NCBI GenBank assembly: GCA_965153455.1
Contig: OZ234502.1
Location: 11,129,495 to 11,193,494, forward strand
Length of the DNA stretch: 64,000 nt
From: Sphagnum compactum
Lineage: Eukaryota; Bryophyta; Sphagnopsida; Sphagnales
Direction of reading: 5' to 3'
The translations under genes were made by a program, and so were the position numbers. The notes under the pieces are model-generated. The model was not told the origin of the DNA. It worked only from the letters and a program-made list of their open reading frames with translations, and made no database searches. Numbering within the stretch: position 1 is the first letter of the stretch; every line of letters starts with the position of its first letter. This document shows positions 12,848 to 25,000 of this stretch, piece by piece.

Positions 12848-13720
12848 TTACATGTCCATTATAAGTTCATCTTGCTCAAACTCACCTTCATATTCTTCTA
12901 GTTTTTTTTCTAAATAAACATCAATTTTAGTTTCAATCAACTTTATCAAATTAAAAGGCAAATAACAAACCACCCTAGGATCATTTTTTTTTATAAATAT
13001 TAACTTATCTAAATTATCTATTTTCAACCTACATCTTTTCAAATTTGTCAATATCCCAACCAAGGATAAAATCTTTTCAATTTGAATTTGCAATCCCATA
13101 ATCCTAAGGATTTGACAAGTAAGGAAAACAACAATTGGAAACAAGGATTCATGTTTTCCCCACCATTCCAAAAGACACTTAATGTCCTTTGCATCAATTT
13201 GGTACCTCTAAAATATCTATAATTCCCTATTTGCCAACTCTTTGGGACTAGTTCATTGGTCTTAATAGTCATCTCAAAAAAATTCATCATTTGGTTGATT
13301 TTCCATGGTTTCAAATTTTAGCACCAGGTGAAGTACATGGTGGGATTTCAACAACATTGGAAACCAAAAATTGTTTATCATAATCTTCCACCATAAAATT
13401 ACTAGTTTTTGATGAATAAAATATGAAACCAAAATAAGACTATTAAATCTTGGGTTTAACATTAAAATAACACGTTATGGGCTTTCTTTTCTTCATATTT
13501 CATTAGGAATGAAGAAAACAATTTAAAACATCACATACTTGCTTTCTAACATTAGAAACAAACATAGACACTTCCAAAGCCATAGACATATCATCTTCCA
13601 TCGAATTAGCCATAGAAGGCGCCATTTTAAATTCTTTTAGTTTCAAGGCCATGGTAATTGCAACATGCAAGACATCATAAAGTAACCAATGCCAACGAGA
13701 TAAGGGCAAAAAATGAATGC
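12848..13720 (-). pseudogene. hAT-family transposase remnant (C-terminal part)
   Basis: Frames on the minus strand together give the C-terminal region of a plant hAT transposase. The clearest block lies at 12848-13171. It reads WWGKHESLFP, then the dimerisation-region signature IEKILSLVGILTNLKRCRL, then NLDKLIF, and ends in an acidic tail with a TAA at 12848. Upstream blocks in other frames continue the protein: RYFRGTK near 13200, KSHHVLH near 13350, MLNPRFNSLILVSYF near 13450, and an earlier block near 13510-13700. Joining them needs several frameshifts and crosses stops, so the copy is dead. The RNase H-like catalytic region and the zinc finger are not visible. Identification rests on the known C-terminal dimerisation domain of hAT transposases and my memory of the plant family. 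Confidence 0.65.
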
Positions 13721-14501
13721 CATGAAGTTGTAGCACAAAGACAAAAAACAAAAGCCCAAAGGCAATCAATAGTAAAATGAAGGCAAACAACAATGTGAAG
13801 GCAAAAAGCAATGCGAAACAAAAAAAAAAAAAAACACAATGACAACAAAGAAAACAAACAAACAAAAAGATGGGGCCCAAGTGTGAGCTTGGGTCCTTTT
13901 ATAGAACATCAACGCTACTCATAGGGTTTGAGGTGGTCATGTTTGAGCCATGGTTGCCTTAAACCTCCAAACCTTTTTTTTTTTGTCTAACTTAACTTTT
14001 TATTAAATATATTCATTGACCTAATATTCAGATCTAGGCAAAGAATTGATATCTTGCCCATATTTCATTTATGTGATATCTAAATTAAACTATGAACATT
14101 ACAAGGTTCAAAGTTATGACATCCAACAATTATAATATCACCCCAAATATCATAATTTGTGACATCCAACAAATATCAAACTTGTGATATTTGGGTCTAA
14201 TATCCAAACAATTCCGATATTTGCCCAACATTGGTGGATGCCATAAAATTTCATTTTCCAAGTATGAGCCAACAATGGTCTTCAAAGATCTCACCTCCTA
14301 CTATAATATGCAGATATACTAGATGGGTGGGGGTTTTTGTGTTGATCAACTACCTACTCAACATTGGTTTGAACAACATAGATTAAAATTCTTGTCTATT
14401 TGGTCTTATGGCCAGTTTAAACAAACATCCAAGGAGAAGGGTCCAATGAAATTGAACATTCCTATTGGTCAAAAGCTTTAAATTGGTCCCAAGGCTTTTA
14501 G
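13721..14501. other. Low-complexity and AT-rich spacer
   Basis: 13730-13860 is a purine-rich, degenerate AAGGCAAA-type tract. Its minus-strand translation looks like a Phe/Leu-rich membrane protein but is compositional. An 11-bp inverted repeat, CCCAAATATCA, lies at 14142-14152 and 14185-14195. No gene is supported. Confidence 0.45.
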
Positions 14502-15113
14502 ATGAGGGTCCAAGACCAAGACAAATCAAATTATGATTTAGCTTACATGGCATCATTTTGGAAGGAAAACCATTTGATCCAAACCAAAAAAAAAAAGCTT
14601 AAAGGAAAGCTAATGGTTGGAGAACCAAAGTGTAAGCTAGGGTTCAAGGTCGTTCATTTCTTTCTTTTTTGTTCTTTTCATTGTTTTCTTTTACCTTGTT
14701 ACTCAAATTTTGTGAGAATGGAAAACATGTTATGGATTGAAGACAATGTTGAGAACACACCAACTCCTCCATTTTTAAAAATCAATTTTGGAGTTGACAT
14801 GGCTAGTTTTGTGGATCTTCACAAGGTGGTTGCTAGAAGGAGTGCATTTTCAGCCTTTCCAAGGGCACAAAATGGAGGTGAATTAGAAGGTGGGCTAGAA
14901 AGTGGAAAATTGAAGTGCCAATTTTCACAAGTGGAAGGGGATTTGGATTTACAAGAGATCCCTCAACCAATTCCCACTCCAAATCTGAGAACACTAAAAA
15001 AAAAAAAGGTGATTGTGTTGAAAGACCAAGATGAAGGGGGTGAAAAAGTTGGAAAAAATTGGGTGCAAGGTGACATACCACCTCATTACTCTATAAGGAG
15101 AATTGGAGCTTGA
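14502..15113 (+). CDS. Hypothetical ORF of 203 codons, function unknown
   Basis: This is the longest open frame not explained by a recognised gene. It runs from an ATG to TGA in sequence of moderate AT content, where a chance frame of this length is unusual. Residues about 49-70 are very hydrophobic and aromatic and come from a pyrimidine-rich stretch, which could instead be an intron preceding a second start (MENMLWIEDN). The C-terminal half is charged, with Glu/Gly-rich and Lys-rich segments. I recognise no domain. It could be a decayed retrotransposon gag, a lineage-specific gene or a chance frame. There is no neighbouring gene or clear polyadenylation signal that helps. Confidence 0.25.
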   Translation: MRVQDQDKSNYDLAYMASFWKENHLIQTKKKKLKGKLMVGEPKCKLGFKVVHFFLFCSFHCFLLPCYSNFVRMENMLWIEDNVENTPTPPFLKINFGVDMASFVDLHKVVARRSAFSAFPRAQNGGELEGGLESGKLKCQFSQVEGDLDLQEIPQPIPTPNLRTLKKKKVIVLKDQDEGGEKVGKNWVQGDIPPHYSIRRIGA

Positions 15114-15767
15114 ATTTGTCAAAAATGCAAAAAAAAAAAAGGTAAATTTGGTCATCATCCTTTAAATTTTTTTTCAACTTTGAAACCCTAGTTGTGCATG
15201 TCAACCCTAGCTTCATAGTAAGAGGAAAAAAATGAAAAAAACTGAAAATTTTAAAAAAACACCATGAAAGAAAAGAAGAAGAAAAAAGAAAAGATCAAAT
15301 GTTAACCTAATCCTCTCACATGTCAGCTACACATTTTTGATATTGAACCCTCAAATTGGACCCCAAGCCTTCAGACAAACTCATGGTATCTTAGCAAAAA
15401 AGTGTTTTTTAAAATGTGAAGAAGGGTCCAATTCAAGGTTCAATTTGCTTCAAATTGATTCCTCAGCTTTTGGTCCCTGGACCCCCTTGTCTAAAGTGGC
15501 CCTTAGTCAAATGAAATGGCTAATAATTCTCCCCACCCTTTGTTTTTTGGGAAGATCTCCATTTGGTTTCTCCTCCTTCTAGACTCTTTTAGATGTTTGC
15601 TTTTGATACATGTTTCTAACCACAGTTGTAAATCCTAGGAGATCTAACTGTGTGGATTCAAGCTTAGCACGTTTCAAGATCTTCCATCACATAATCAAAG
15701 ACATAGGCAATTGAACCATTCTTCTTTATCATGTGGAAGTCTTTTTCCACTATTTAGATAACATAAA
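15114..15767. other. Intergenic spacer
   Basis: A-rich tracts (15125-15140, 15225-15295) are followed by ordinary AT-rich sequence. No gene is supported. Confidence 0.4.
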
Positions 15768-16121
15768 CTAGCATTGAGACATGCAAATGGTGGAGCCTAA
15801 TCCCAAAAGACATAGGAAGAAAGGGTCCCAGGCTAAGTTGATGGAAAAACCGGTGGTATCAAGGGCCATGTAACAAAGCTTCAATTGAGAGAGCTCCCAT
15901 TTCCCATTTGAAATTGAACCACAAAAATTAAGGCATGTGTAAGAAGAACCAATTAAGGCTTTTGTATGATGGATAACAGAGGACTTTGCTTCCCACTGCA
16001 GGATCCAAGTCCCTGTCTCCAAATTGCACCTGGTTTGTTCCTTAGAATCTTGTTCCATGGAGTCTTTAGGTATAGAGCCTACTAAGTGATTTTTATCTCC
16101 GCAATATATTAAAAGGGCCAT
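15768..16121 (-). CDS. Hypothetical 117-codon ORF, possible exon
   Basis: The frame starts at an ATG directly after a sequence resembling a splice acceptor (TTTCTCTATGTTACAG) on the minus strand and ends at a stop at 15768. The predicted protein is Cys- and Trp-containing without low complexity, for example GTWILQWEAKSS and a hydrophobic C-terminus. No family is recognised. It lies about 1.5 kb downstream of the xylosyltransferase gene on the same strand and might be an isolated exon, a pseudogene fragment or chance. Confidence 0.22.
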   Translation of the reverse strand: MALLIYCGDKNHLVGSIPKDSMEQDSKEQTRCNLETGTWILQWEAKSSVIHHTKALIGSSYTCLNFCGSISNGKWELSQLKLCYMALDTTGFSINLAWDPFFLCLLGLGSTICMSQC

Positions 16122-17660
16122 CCTGTAACATAGAGAAAGCTAGTATTGGTTGCATGCTAAATAGAACATATTCATTGGGAAACACAAACTAATATTTTTG
16201 GAAAGTGGTTAGGAACTTGCCCTTCAAGCTCCTTGAAAAAGGGTTATGCACACGGAAAGGAAAGGCCTCACTAGGCTCTGACATCTCCAGGTGGTTGACA
16301 GACTCTTTCACCAGCATGTGTGTCATTGATTCCAATTAACATAATCTTGTGGAACAGGAACTTGTGTCCGTGTGTGGCTCCAATATATTCCTGTCATATT
16401 CTACATGCCAAACCATCTCTGCCAATGTTCCAAATTTAGACAACTTAATAACATCGTGCAAGGTGCTTAAATTTTTTGCAGAATACCAACTTGCAGCTCA
16501 GGGATGGGATTTGCTCATTCATAAAAACAATTAGGATACTACAAATATTCTAAAACTGGATTTCACTGGCAGGAGCACCTTGGAGCATTCTTCCCAGGAA
16601 AGAATTTTTAGAAGTACCTTGGAGTCCCAATGAGCATGATTGGGAACATCATCATTCTACTCCTGTAGAATAGCAGATAGCACCCAGTAACACACCATCG
16701 TCCCAAATCAATAAAAATATAAACCAGTTGTGCACTACTCATTTAGGTGCAAAATGGAGGTGGCCACTTCATTTGCAGGAGTGACAAGGCATCAACCACT
16801 ATACAGAAAGAATCTCTACTTGTCACTTGAAACAGTGGCAGCACATCACAATTATGATGCAACTTCAAGAATACTTGGCTGAATCCAACACATACAGGAC
16901 TCTTTACAGGATGTGTTCAAAGAGCTAGAAGAACTTTGACCCCAAAGAGTTTCAGATCATGCATGGTTTCTCAGAATTACATTAGGTTCATCTGATTTAG
17001 ACCAACAGAGAAGGTTCTGCTCTCACCACTAACACAAAAATGTAACCAACAAAGCATCCCACTAAATGGAACTTATCCTGCAGACTGTGTAATTGACAGA
17101 CCATGATCTTCATCACATTTGCAATGAAGGCTGTGATGACTCCCCATTGCCTTCATCAGCTCCCAACAGTGTGTGTCAATAAGTAAATAATAATCTACTC
17201 AAAACTTCAGACAAACCATTACATGGATGGACATATTTATGGGATTGCAGAGAGGACTCCACAACACTGCCAAGGTAACATGACCAGAATGAGTGCTGTC
17301 ATAACCATTATATAAACAACTGCATCCTGAGTTTCTGCAGCATTTCCAGAACCCAGCAGCAGGAGTTACATCAGCAACTTTTGACTAACATCTTTGATTC
17401 AAAGAATAGGATGATGAATGTGGTTTCCTAAGATACATCAGGGAGCGAAAGGGATGCTAAATGATAAGAGAAGACTCAAGCCCATGTTTTGCCTAGGCTC
17501 ATAACTAACATCTACTGACTCTCAATCACAGGTTGATGGCAGGGCAATCCCCACAGCCATGCCCTGTGAAGCCTATTTTCACTACATTCAGACTCCAGGG
17601 TTTTTTACAAAAATGGAATTTGGAGTAGATTTTCCTACTCATAATGACAGAAGGTTTAGG
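16122..17660. other. Downstream flank of the xylosyltransferase gene
   Basis: This region should contain the 3' untranslated region of the minus-strand gene that ends at 17661. Its GC content is closer to that of genic DNA than to the AT-rich deserts. I found no clean AATAAA signal on the minus strand close to the stop, so the transcript end is not placed. No other coding region is supported. Confidence 0.35.
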
Positions 17661-19664
17661 CTAGCTACTTCTAGACCCTTTTGAGGAAGCCTGCCTGAGC
17701 TCTGCCTTGAGCTGCAAAGGATCAGATGTGTCGTTCCTCACCCTTTTCACTTTCTTAGTTCCAAGAGACCTGTGCTTGAAACCATAGATTTCAAGAATCT
17801 GATTGTCACCAAAGTTGAAAGCTCTCTCCATCTGGGTCAGACATCTTTGTACAGAATAATCACCAGCCTTTGAACACGGTTTGCATCCAACAAAGTGAGT
17901 TACAAAAGGCCATCTATGGTCTCCTAAGCCTGGGTGATGTTTCTCCATCATTTCCTCGTACTTATCAACCAAGATGGCCCAGTAACCATGCAGATAGTAC
18001 GAGTTCTCCAGAAACACTTTGTCTGCCCACTCTTCTGTCTTTGTAACCAAAAGGTAGACAAGTGCAGATTGATCATCAGCTTCAAAGTTGGGTCGTCCTT
18101 TCGGAGTCTTTGAGAGCAATTCACCTGCAGCAAAAAGTGTGAACAAATAATGTCAGAGAAACAGGGTGCTGCAAAGATGAGCCTTTGCCATCATTACAAC
18201 AAGCCTTCTCACTGACAAATTTTTAAAGGTGATGATCTACAACTGGCCTACCAAACACCAATTTGCATGGGCTTTGCCATCCACAGTAAAGGCTCTTCCC
18301 AAAGAGAAACAACGATTGTCAAATACTGATCTGATGACATACAACATCTGCTATCAAAACAGCTCCAGAAGCACCTAATAGTAAAGAGTTGTAGCATATA
18401 ACAAGCTTGGACTCAACCACCACATGTCTCTAAGGGTCCAAACACTCGAAACAAAGCAAGTACCAGATCCTCAAGCATTGAAAGTGAACTGTTTTAGGGC
18501 CAATTCCAGCAGCATGTTAATGTAATGTAGCAGCTGATGCTCCAGGTGTACTGGAATTCTTAAGGACATAACTCCAAAAAGACCAAGAGAGGAAAGAAAA
18601 ACGCTTGTTTTAAGGATGATAACGAGCAATAGAATCTGACAAGAGGACGTGAGGATGAGAATATCATCTCAGTATGTGCTATATGCAACAGACAGAAAAC
18701 TTTTTTGCTGTCTCGCGCTTCCGTTTGAATCCGTTTTGTAGGAAAGAAGAAAAGAAAGATCATCACAGAGTGCAATTGAGAACCCACCTGCTTTGTCTCT
18801 GATGATGCCTTTGTGGCCCATGGGCGCCCACGCGTCAAGAAGGTCAAGAGTCCACTGACAGTTGCGAATGAGGAAGCTTCCCGTGTTCAGCCCAGTCCAG
18901 CTCTTCTCCTTGTAGACAAGATCGTCGAAACCGTGCATCACCAAGTTGTAGTTCTCATACTTGTGGAGCGGCACCTCGAACAACATGTCCGTGAACATGG
19001 CATCGCTGTCCATCCACCATATCCACTCCACCTCCGGGTGCCCCAGCATCAGTTTCCGGATCAAGGGAAGCTTGGCCCAAAACCCAGCCATTTCCTGATC
19101 CAAATGCGCCATGTTGTAAAAGATTTCTATACTGTGGAGGCGACAGTAGTCGATCTTGTTCTTGAACGACATAAGAAGGTAATGATCTCCGACGGGATTC
19201 TCGCAAGGAGTCGGCTGCGAGCCAGTGACGAGAAGCATTCGAGGCTTTCCATTGGACGTCGTACTAACGTTGGGATTCTTCGCCTTCCATTGTTGCCGTT
19301 GCCGATCCCAGTTCGTGATAACAGGCCCGAGTCGATATGGCTCACTCGGATCTCTCCTGACATCTTCATTGTCTTCTTTGAGGAGTAGCCTCTTAGCAGG
19401 TCCTCCTTTCTCTTCCTCCACCTGAGCAAGAACCCGCGAGCTATGCATCCCGCTGGCCGCAGACGTCAGGTGCATTCTAATTTCTTCAAAGTCCTGTGCA
19501 GGAGTCCCAAATTGTCCAGCTCCTATAGTTCCTCTCAAAACGAGGATCGTCATCAACCCGCACATGATAGTCAAATTCAAGTTTCCGATCGCCCTCCGCA
19601 ACCGCCTTCCGTTCATGAGCCTACTCAACTTCCAACTCGACGGAACAGAAAAATTCAACGACAT
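17661..19664 (-). CDS. XXT: Xyloglucan 6-xylosyltransferase (GT34, XXT1/XXT2-like)
   Basis: Transfers xylose from UDP-xylose to the glucan backbone of xyloglucan in the Golgi, making cell-wall hemicellulose. The two exons are 18788-19664 and 17661-18124. The 663-bp intron has a GTGGGT donor and a TTTGCTGCAG acceptor and splits a Gly codon. The product is 446 residues, normal for the family. The first in-frame ATG is at 19664. The order is a short basic cytosolic tail, one membrane anchor at about 29-43, then RGTIGAGQFGTP, a variable stem, and the GT34 catalytic domain with RMLLVTGSQPTPCENPVGDH, the metal-binding D219-S-D221 in WWMDSDAMF, GLNTGSFLIRN, FEADDQSA, GLGDHRWPFVTHFVGCKPC and NFGDNQILEIYGF. 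This fits the XXT1/XXT2 group better than XXT5. All expected motifs are intact. Identification is very secure; the exact enzyme subgroup is less so. Confidence 0.95.
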
Positions 19665-20400
19665 CGTGACAGAAGAAAAACAAAACCCCGCCACAAACAC
19701 CAAAACTTCCCCACCCCCCAAAAACCAGAACACCTGCCAAAACTGCGAAAAGATCCTAATCCTACACACTTTCCTCTCACACAGTCTGCTAAACCCAAAC
19801 AGAAGAAGAAAACTCTTTCTCACTCTCTCTCTACAACTCCAACAATGAACCAACCAACCTTCACCTAACGAAAGAACCAAATCTCAACAAACAAACAACC
19901 GACTACCACCCTATGTGTAAAGAAACTCTCAACCTTAGAACCTAGTGACCACTCACCCAAAAAGAAAAAGACAAAAAAAACTGACAAATCGAAATAGAAG
20001 AGCAAAAGAACAAGCTCTTCTGGCACACGATCAGTCGCCAATGCAACAAGGGTTGGTTCCAGTGGCGTTCAAGAGGAACTCAAGGGCGATTAATGCATGC
20101 GCTGCTCAGATTGGGTACAGGACACAATGGCAGGCGGAGATGGCAGGCTTTAGCGCAACTCCTCCTCTTTCCTCCTCCCTCCTCTCCAAGTCTCCCGTTG
20201 GCGTAGGTCTGTCACCTTCGCGTCCGTTAGCATCGCTCGCGGACGGGCGTTGGTCACAGAAACCAGAAGACTTTAAAAACCAGAAAACTCGGCCGCAGAC
20301 TAAAATAACGCGTTGAAGCCATGCTGCGTGTGCGACCAGCGGTGTAACCAAATGAATTTTTTCTGTTTTTTTTTTTTGCAAATGAGTTCTGGGGGGCACC
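19665..20400 (-). promoter_or_regulatory. Upstream region / 5' UTR of the xylosyltransferase gene
   Basis: This flank is richer in GC and CpG than the surrounding DNA and includes CT-rich stretches near 19790-19850, as expected for a plant 5' untranslated region and promoter. No TATA box is convincingly placed. Open frames on both strands across it (for example 19945-20316 plus) are composition-driven and lack recognisable domains. Confidence 0.35.
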
Positions 20401-20727
20401 CGCGTAGTTGTGGGGCCGTAGTAGGTACCTACCGAGAGAGTTTTTTTTAAACCGTTACGAACTAGAAAAAGGGCGGAAAAAATAAAAAGGAGTGAAAAAA
20501 TTAAAAAGGAGTCCTGGCGGCAGAAGAGCGCTAGTACAATTGTTACTGGCTCCTCCTGAGGTAGGTACCCACTCCCCCACCCACATTATTCTATGATGAT
20601 GGTCCCCAATTTGTTGAATTCTGGAGTTCCTTTTTGATGTTGCCATGCATTTATTTGCGTGGAAGGAAAGGTTGATCCCCAAATAATTGAAAAATTCACC
20701 ATCCATAGCTGACTAGTAATAATAATA

Positions 20728-20945
20728 AAGGTGCATTCACACTTGGTGTTAAGGACTCTAGTATTAAGTCCCCTAACACCAACCTAAGTCATTTAGGACC
20801 TACACCTATTTACCAAGAAGATTTTATGTTAAGTTAATATTCACTTAATGTTAAACAATCACCCATTTAACATTGGGTGCCACATAAGATGCCACCTAGA
20901 TTTTCACTTAACACTGACTTAACACGTTATGTGTGAATGCACCTT
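20728..20945. mobile_element. 218-bp MITE with 15-bp perfect terminal repeats
   Basis: The left end AAGGTGCATTCACAC (20728-20742) is perfectly matched by GTGTGAATGCACCTT (20931-20945). A GTGTTAAG word lies just inside both ends, so the arms extend imperfectly. The interior has several TTAA-rich repeats such as GTTAAG and CTTAACA and no coding frame. I see no clear target-site duplication. Superfamily is not assignable from this copy. Confidence 0.75.
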
Positions 20946-21956
20946 CATTCTCAAAATAGGGGGCCTACTAGGACCAGGTGATTAAGAAGAGCAAGAAGAC
21001 AAAAGGTGCTTGGTTTGGTCCAAAATAATCTTGATCATGTATTTGCAAGCAAAATATTTCCTTCCTTCCTAGAACTGGGACACCAAGGTAAACATCAAAC
21101 TGAAGTTATAGCCCATGACCATGCACTTTGCTATAAGTCATCTGAAGGAAAAAGCAAGTTGTCACCAAAAGCAAATGGCACCTGGGACACCAAGGTGACC
21201 TGAAGAAAAAAAACATTAACTAAGATAAAGCCCATAACTAAGCAATTTCAATGAGGTTTCTGAAGGAACCAGCAATTGCCACCAAAAAGCAAATGGACCA
21301 GACAAACCCTAATATAGCTGTAAGGAGCTGGCAATATGTTAACATCTCACTTCCTAAACAAGACCTGTTCACATCGAGATTTGTGTCCAGGTCTTTGCAT
21401 AGAAGAACACCTGTTGTGAGCATAATAATAACATATCTGGGTTTTAGGGTTTTAAATTAGCTGATGTTCCACTGCCATAATGAATCCAATTTGTCTGCTG
21501 GGTTTGTGTAATGTGGAATTGATTGGCGTCTGTGACATGTGTAAAGGTTATGATGTCTGTGTCATCAGTTACATAAAGGTGTGGCAACCATAGTACCCAT
21601 GACAAGTTCAACATTTCTGTGTTAAGGAATTATTATTTTATGTTGAAAGATTTCAAGTTGAAAATAGAATATTTCAGAATAATCTAAAATATTCTTTATT
21701 TTCCTTTAAATATATTCACATTTCTGTGTAAATAATCTAATTAGTGTTGAAGCTGCCACCTGCCAAGGTACTACAATACTAGCATATAGGCTTTGCTAAA
21801 TTGTTATTTAAAGAGAAGAGGAATGACCAAGATTTTGCCTATTACATTGTAGGAGTACATGTTATTAAAGCATTAATTAATTCTCAAGAAGACCAGCTGG
21901 AAAAGGGGAAAAAATAAAAAAACACCTTACATTGTCAAGTTTTTAGAGAATTGAAC
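20946..21956. other. Intergenic spacer
   Basis: Nothing beyond a locally duplicated motif, GGGACACCAAGGT, near 21078 and 21184. No gene is supported. Confidence 0.4.
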
Positions 21957-22009
21957 CCAAGACCTTTCCCATATACTGTGGTCTATTCCCCATGTGGGAA
22001 AGGTCTTGG
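21957..22009. repeat. 15-bp perfect hairpin
   Basis: CCAAGACCTTTCCCA at 21957-21971 pairs with TGGGAAAGGTCTTGG at 21995-22009 across a 23-base loop. Pairing extends slightly into the loop with a wobble. It could be the core of a small transposon or a fold of a transcript. No flanking gene explains it. Confidence 0.55.
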
Positions 22010-25000
22010 TGTGGAATACAGCCATCAAAATTTTGCAATATTGACATAGGGGCCACCAGACCTTGTTTTTCTTTTTAAATTATTTATTTTATAAAGATGT
22101 GCTGATTATCAAGCATGGGTACAATATCCAGACATTTATTGTATGGGTATAGATCGCTTTTTATTCTTTTGTGAATTTTTGCATTGTGGCCAAAAAACTA
22201 GAAATCGGTGCTGCAAATTGTAGAAAGGCTTTTTTGGAAAAACATGCATAAAAGTCACCTTATCTTGACAAAAAAAAAGTCACATGTTGCCATATTTGGA
22301 CTACCAGTTCCTATTAGGTAGTCGCCATATCTAGGCAGGATTCTTACTTTTATTGTTTGACCTCTAGCCAAATTTGGCTCATTACTTAATACTCTTGCGG
22401 ATGATGGCCAATCCACCTACTTGCCAAAATTGAAAAAAAAACCGCTTGGTATAGATGGGTGAACGCAAGATAAAACTTTGGGTCAATTTGGAATATGACT
22501 ACAAATATGCTAAAGTGGAGAAAAACCACCATAGTACGTATCTTGGTGGCTTTGGCATAATTTATACTATTTTTCGAAATGTTCACATTGACAATAAAGT
22601 ACTTGTTTAAATGAAGAAAACAAATTGGGAAGGAAAATGAATAATCATTTGGAATATTTTAATTTTCAAAATGGATTCTTCAATTCAATTCATTATTCGA
22701 CAAGCATGTGGTAAATCACAACTTGGTGGCATAGAGCCAAACACTCATGTTAGATTATTTTACGAGTCCATAGTAGGTTGCAACAATGAGAAAGATATTT
22801 AATGTTTTGAATCAATGCTGAAATGTTTGGTAATGACTTGGCCCACACATGGCCCCTCTGAGATGGTTCTAACTGAAGTGTTGGATCTTATCATCCCCAA
22901 ACCATTGAGCCTCAATTTTTTGTCACATTGCATTCATCACACGGTTCTTCATTTCAAATCCAATGGTCGGTTTATATATTTGATGCATTAATTCATGATT
23001 TCAAAGCTTTTACAATTTGGGTGGTGGCAATGTTAAAAAGTCTCCCGGGGCTCCAATGCCTGGATTCTTGTATTACCAAAGAGGGCCATGAAAAACTCAA
23101 GAGAGTAACGAAAATTCAGAATCAATGTTAAGAGCTTATGAGGGTATAGGTAAGTTTAGGTTATAGGTCAAATTTTAGGATATATAGACCAAGGGTTTCA
23201 AGTTTTGTTAGAACCACCATTGGAACCTAATCAAGTAATTGGCCTCTTTTCAAAATTCCCATTAGAACTTGAATTGAAAGCATTACCCCATTTTAAACAA
23301 GTTAAGTTCTCTAAGTAGATATGCGTAACTTTAGAAATAAAAAGTACAAGTTAGGCAAAATATTTCATTTGATTGGTTGTGCATAATCAATATTACATAA
23401 TTTCCATCCTGAATTATGTGCACTAGTGAAACAAACTAATACTATTAAAAAAATAAATTTTAGTTTTGTGTAATGGAGATGGAATAGATCTTGGTCTTAA
23501 ATAAGATCAGCTCTAACTTCTTTGTGAAAATTATCAAAACCAAAGGTTTAAAAAAGCCAAAGATCTAGTCTCAAAACCAAACCTAATTTCCATATTAAAC
23601 AAAAGAAAAAAGAGTTACAACCAACACCAGAGTTTCCTTTTGAAATTTGGACCACATTGTTCAAAACCTCAAGGTTTAAATTCTGACTTTTTCTTTTCCA
23701 CCTATGATTGGGGATCTTGCATCTTGCCCTCAATCCAACTACACCAAGAATCCAACTATACCATGGAGTGCAAAATTTTCAAGCCTTTTTAATTTTCTTC
23801 ATAGCACACTGAGGTGTCATTGCTGAATTACTATCAAATAAGATATAATCGCCTAGTTATTAGTTATTATGGGTGTTGGGTGGGTATGTCCATTTCAACA
23901 AGTATCATTGGGGAAAACCGAGGAAGCTATGAGAGTGCATAGCATGAGTCATATGTGGCCTAACCCCATAGATCATACCAACACAAGCTACTACCCAATG
24001 ATATGCCTTATTAGTCTTCTTTTTATGGGCGAAATTTTGCCAATTGTTAAAAAGAAATTAATAGTGAAAGTGATAAAGGGATTTTCATCATGTTATATCA
24101 TTTTGCAGTATGTAGCCAACACTAGAAGAAGGATGCCTAGATTTTCATACTTTCATAATTCATTCATAGCCAAATTCGGCTAAACCTTTTTTTAAGGATG
24201 ATTGCTACCCCAGCTCCAGTGGTTTTTCTGTTGTCACACGCTATTGACGAGACACCTTTTTTTATTTTATAAAAGCTGCCAGGCACACTGACTGCCACAA
24301 AAGTTTTACTGTGTTGCAATCTTGCTACTTCTTGGATTTTTCTCCTTCAAAAGGGGAAAAAATTCAACCAAAACAAGGGAATAAATGACAAAATATTCTC
24401 ATTTTGATTTTTTAGTGTGGTCACCTTACAAAAAATTTGACCCAAAAAAGTCCCATGTCTCCAACTATTTTTACACCTTCAAAAGTTAACAAATAGATGA
24501 CAAAGGAGCCTCCCTGTACGATCCAATAGAAGATAAATTATATATCCTGATAAAATGATTTCTCAAAAAGTAGTCTCAATACATGACTTTATTGTCGAAC
24601 ACCATAAATAGCTTAAACCACAAAATACATACCAGTACATACTCCGTACCACTCAAATTCCAAAAGTGAAAAAAATGATGAAAACCTGCCAAACTTTTTT
24701 TTTTAAAAATTTATAAAAAAGGCATCATCAGCTTACTTCAGCTACCGAAGTGAAGAAGCATAAAACTAACTTGAAGCATAAAACTAACTTGGTCAGCCTA
24801 TTGATGATTTCGACCAAATATCAGGTGTGGATTATGGACAATGGAAAACTCAACCCTTTGAAAAAAGAGGGACATTACACTGTGTCCAAGCACTGACCTA
24901 CACAGGGAAGTTGAGTATGACTTTTTGGCAATTGTTTCCAAAATAAGAAGTTGACCCAGTTTTCCACGAGAACAGCGAATACATACATTATTGCTGGGGC

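Noticed and set aside
13503-13880. Phe/Leu-rich membrane protein on the minus strand
   Set aside because: The hydrophobic half comes from a purine-rich simple tract; the other half fits the decayed hAT transposase.
18813-19388. 191-codon plus-strand frame
   Set aside because: It lies opposite the conserved first exon of the xylosyltransferase gene and has no independent domain; it is a mirror of the real frame.
19665-19880. Upstream extension of the xylosyltransferase by 72 residues
   Set aside because: The open frame begins with TTG, not ATG, and the extra residues are not like the family's short N-terminal tail. The first in-frame ATG is at 19664.
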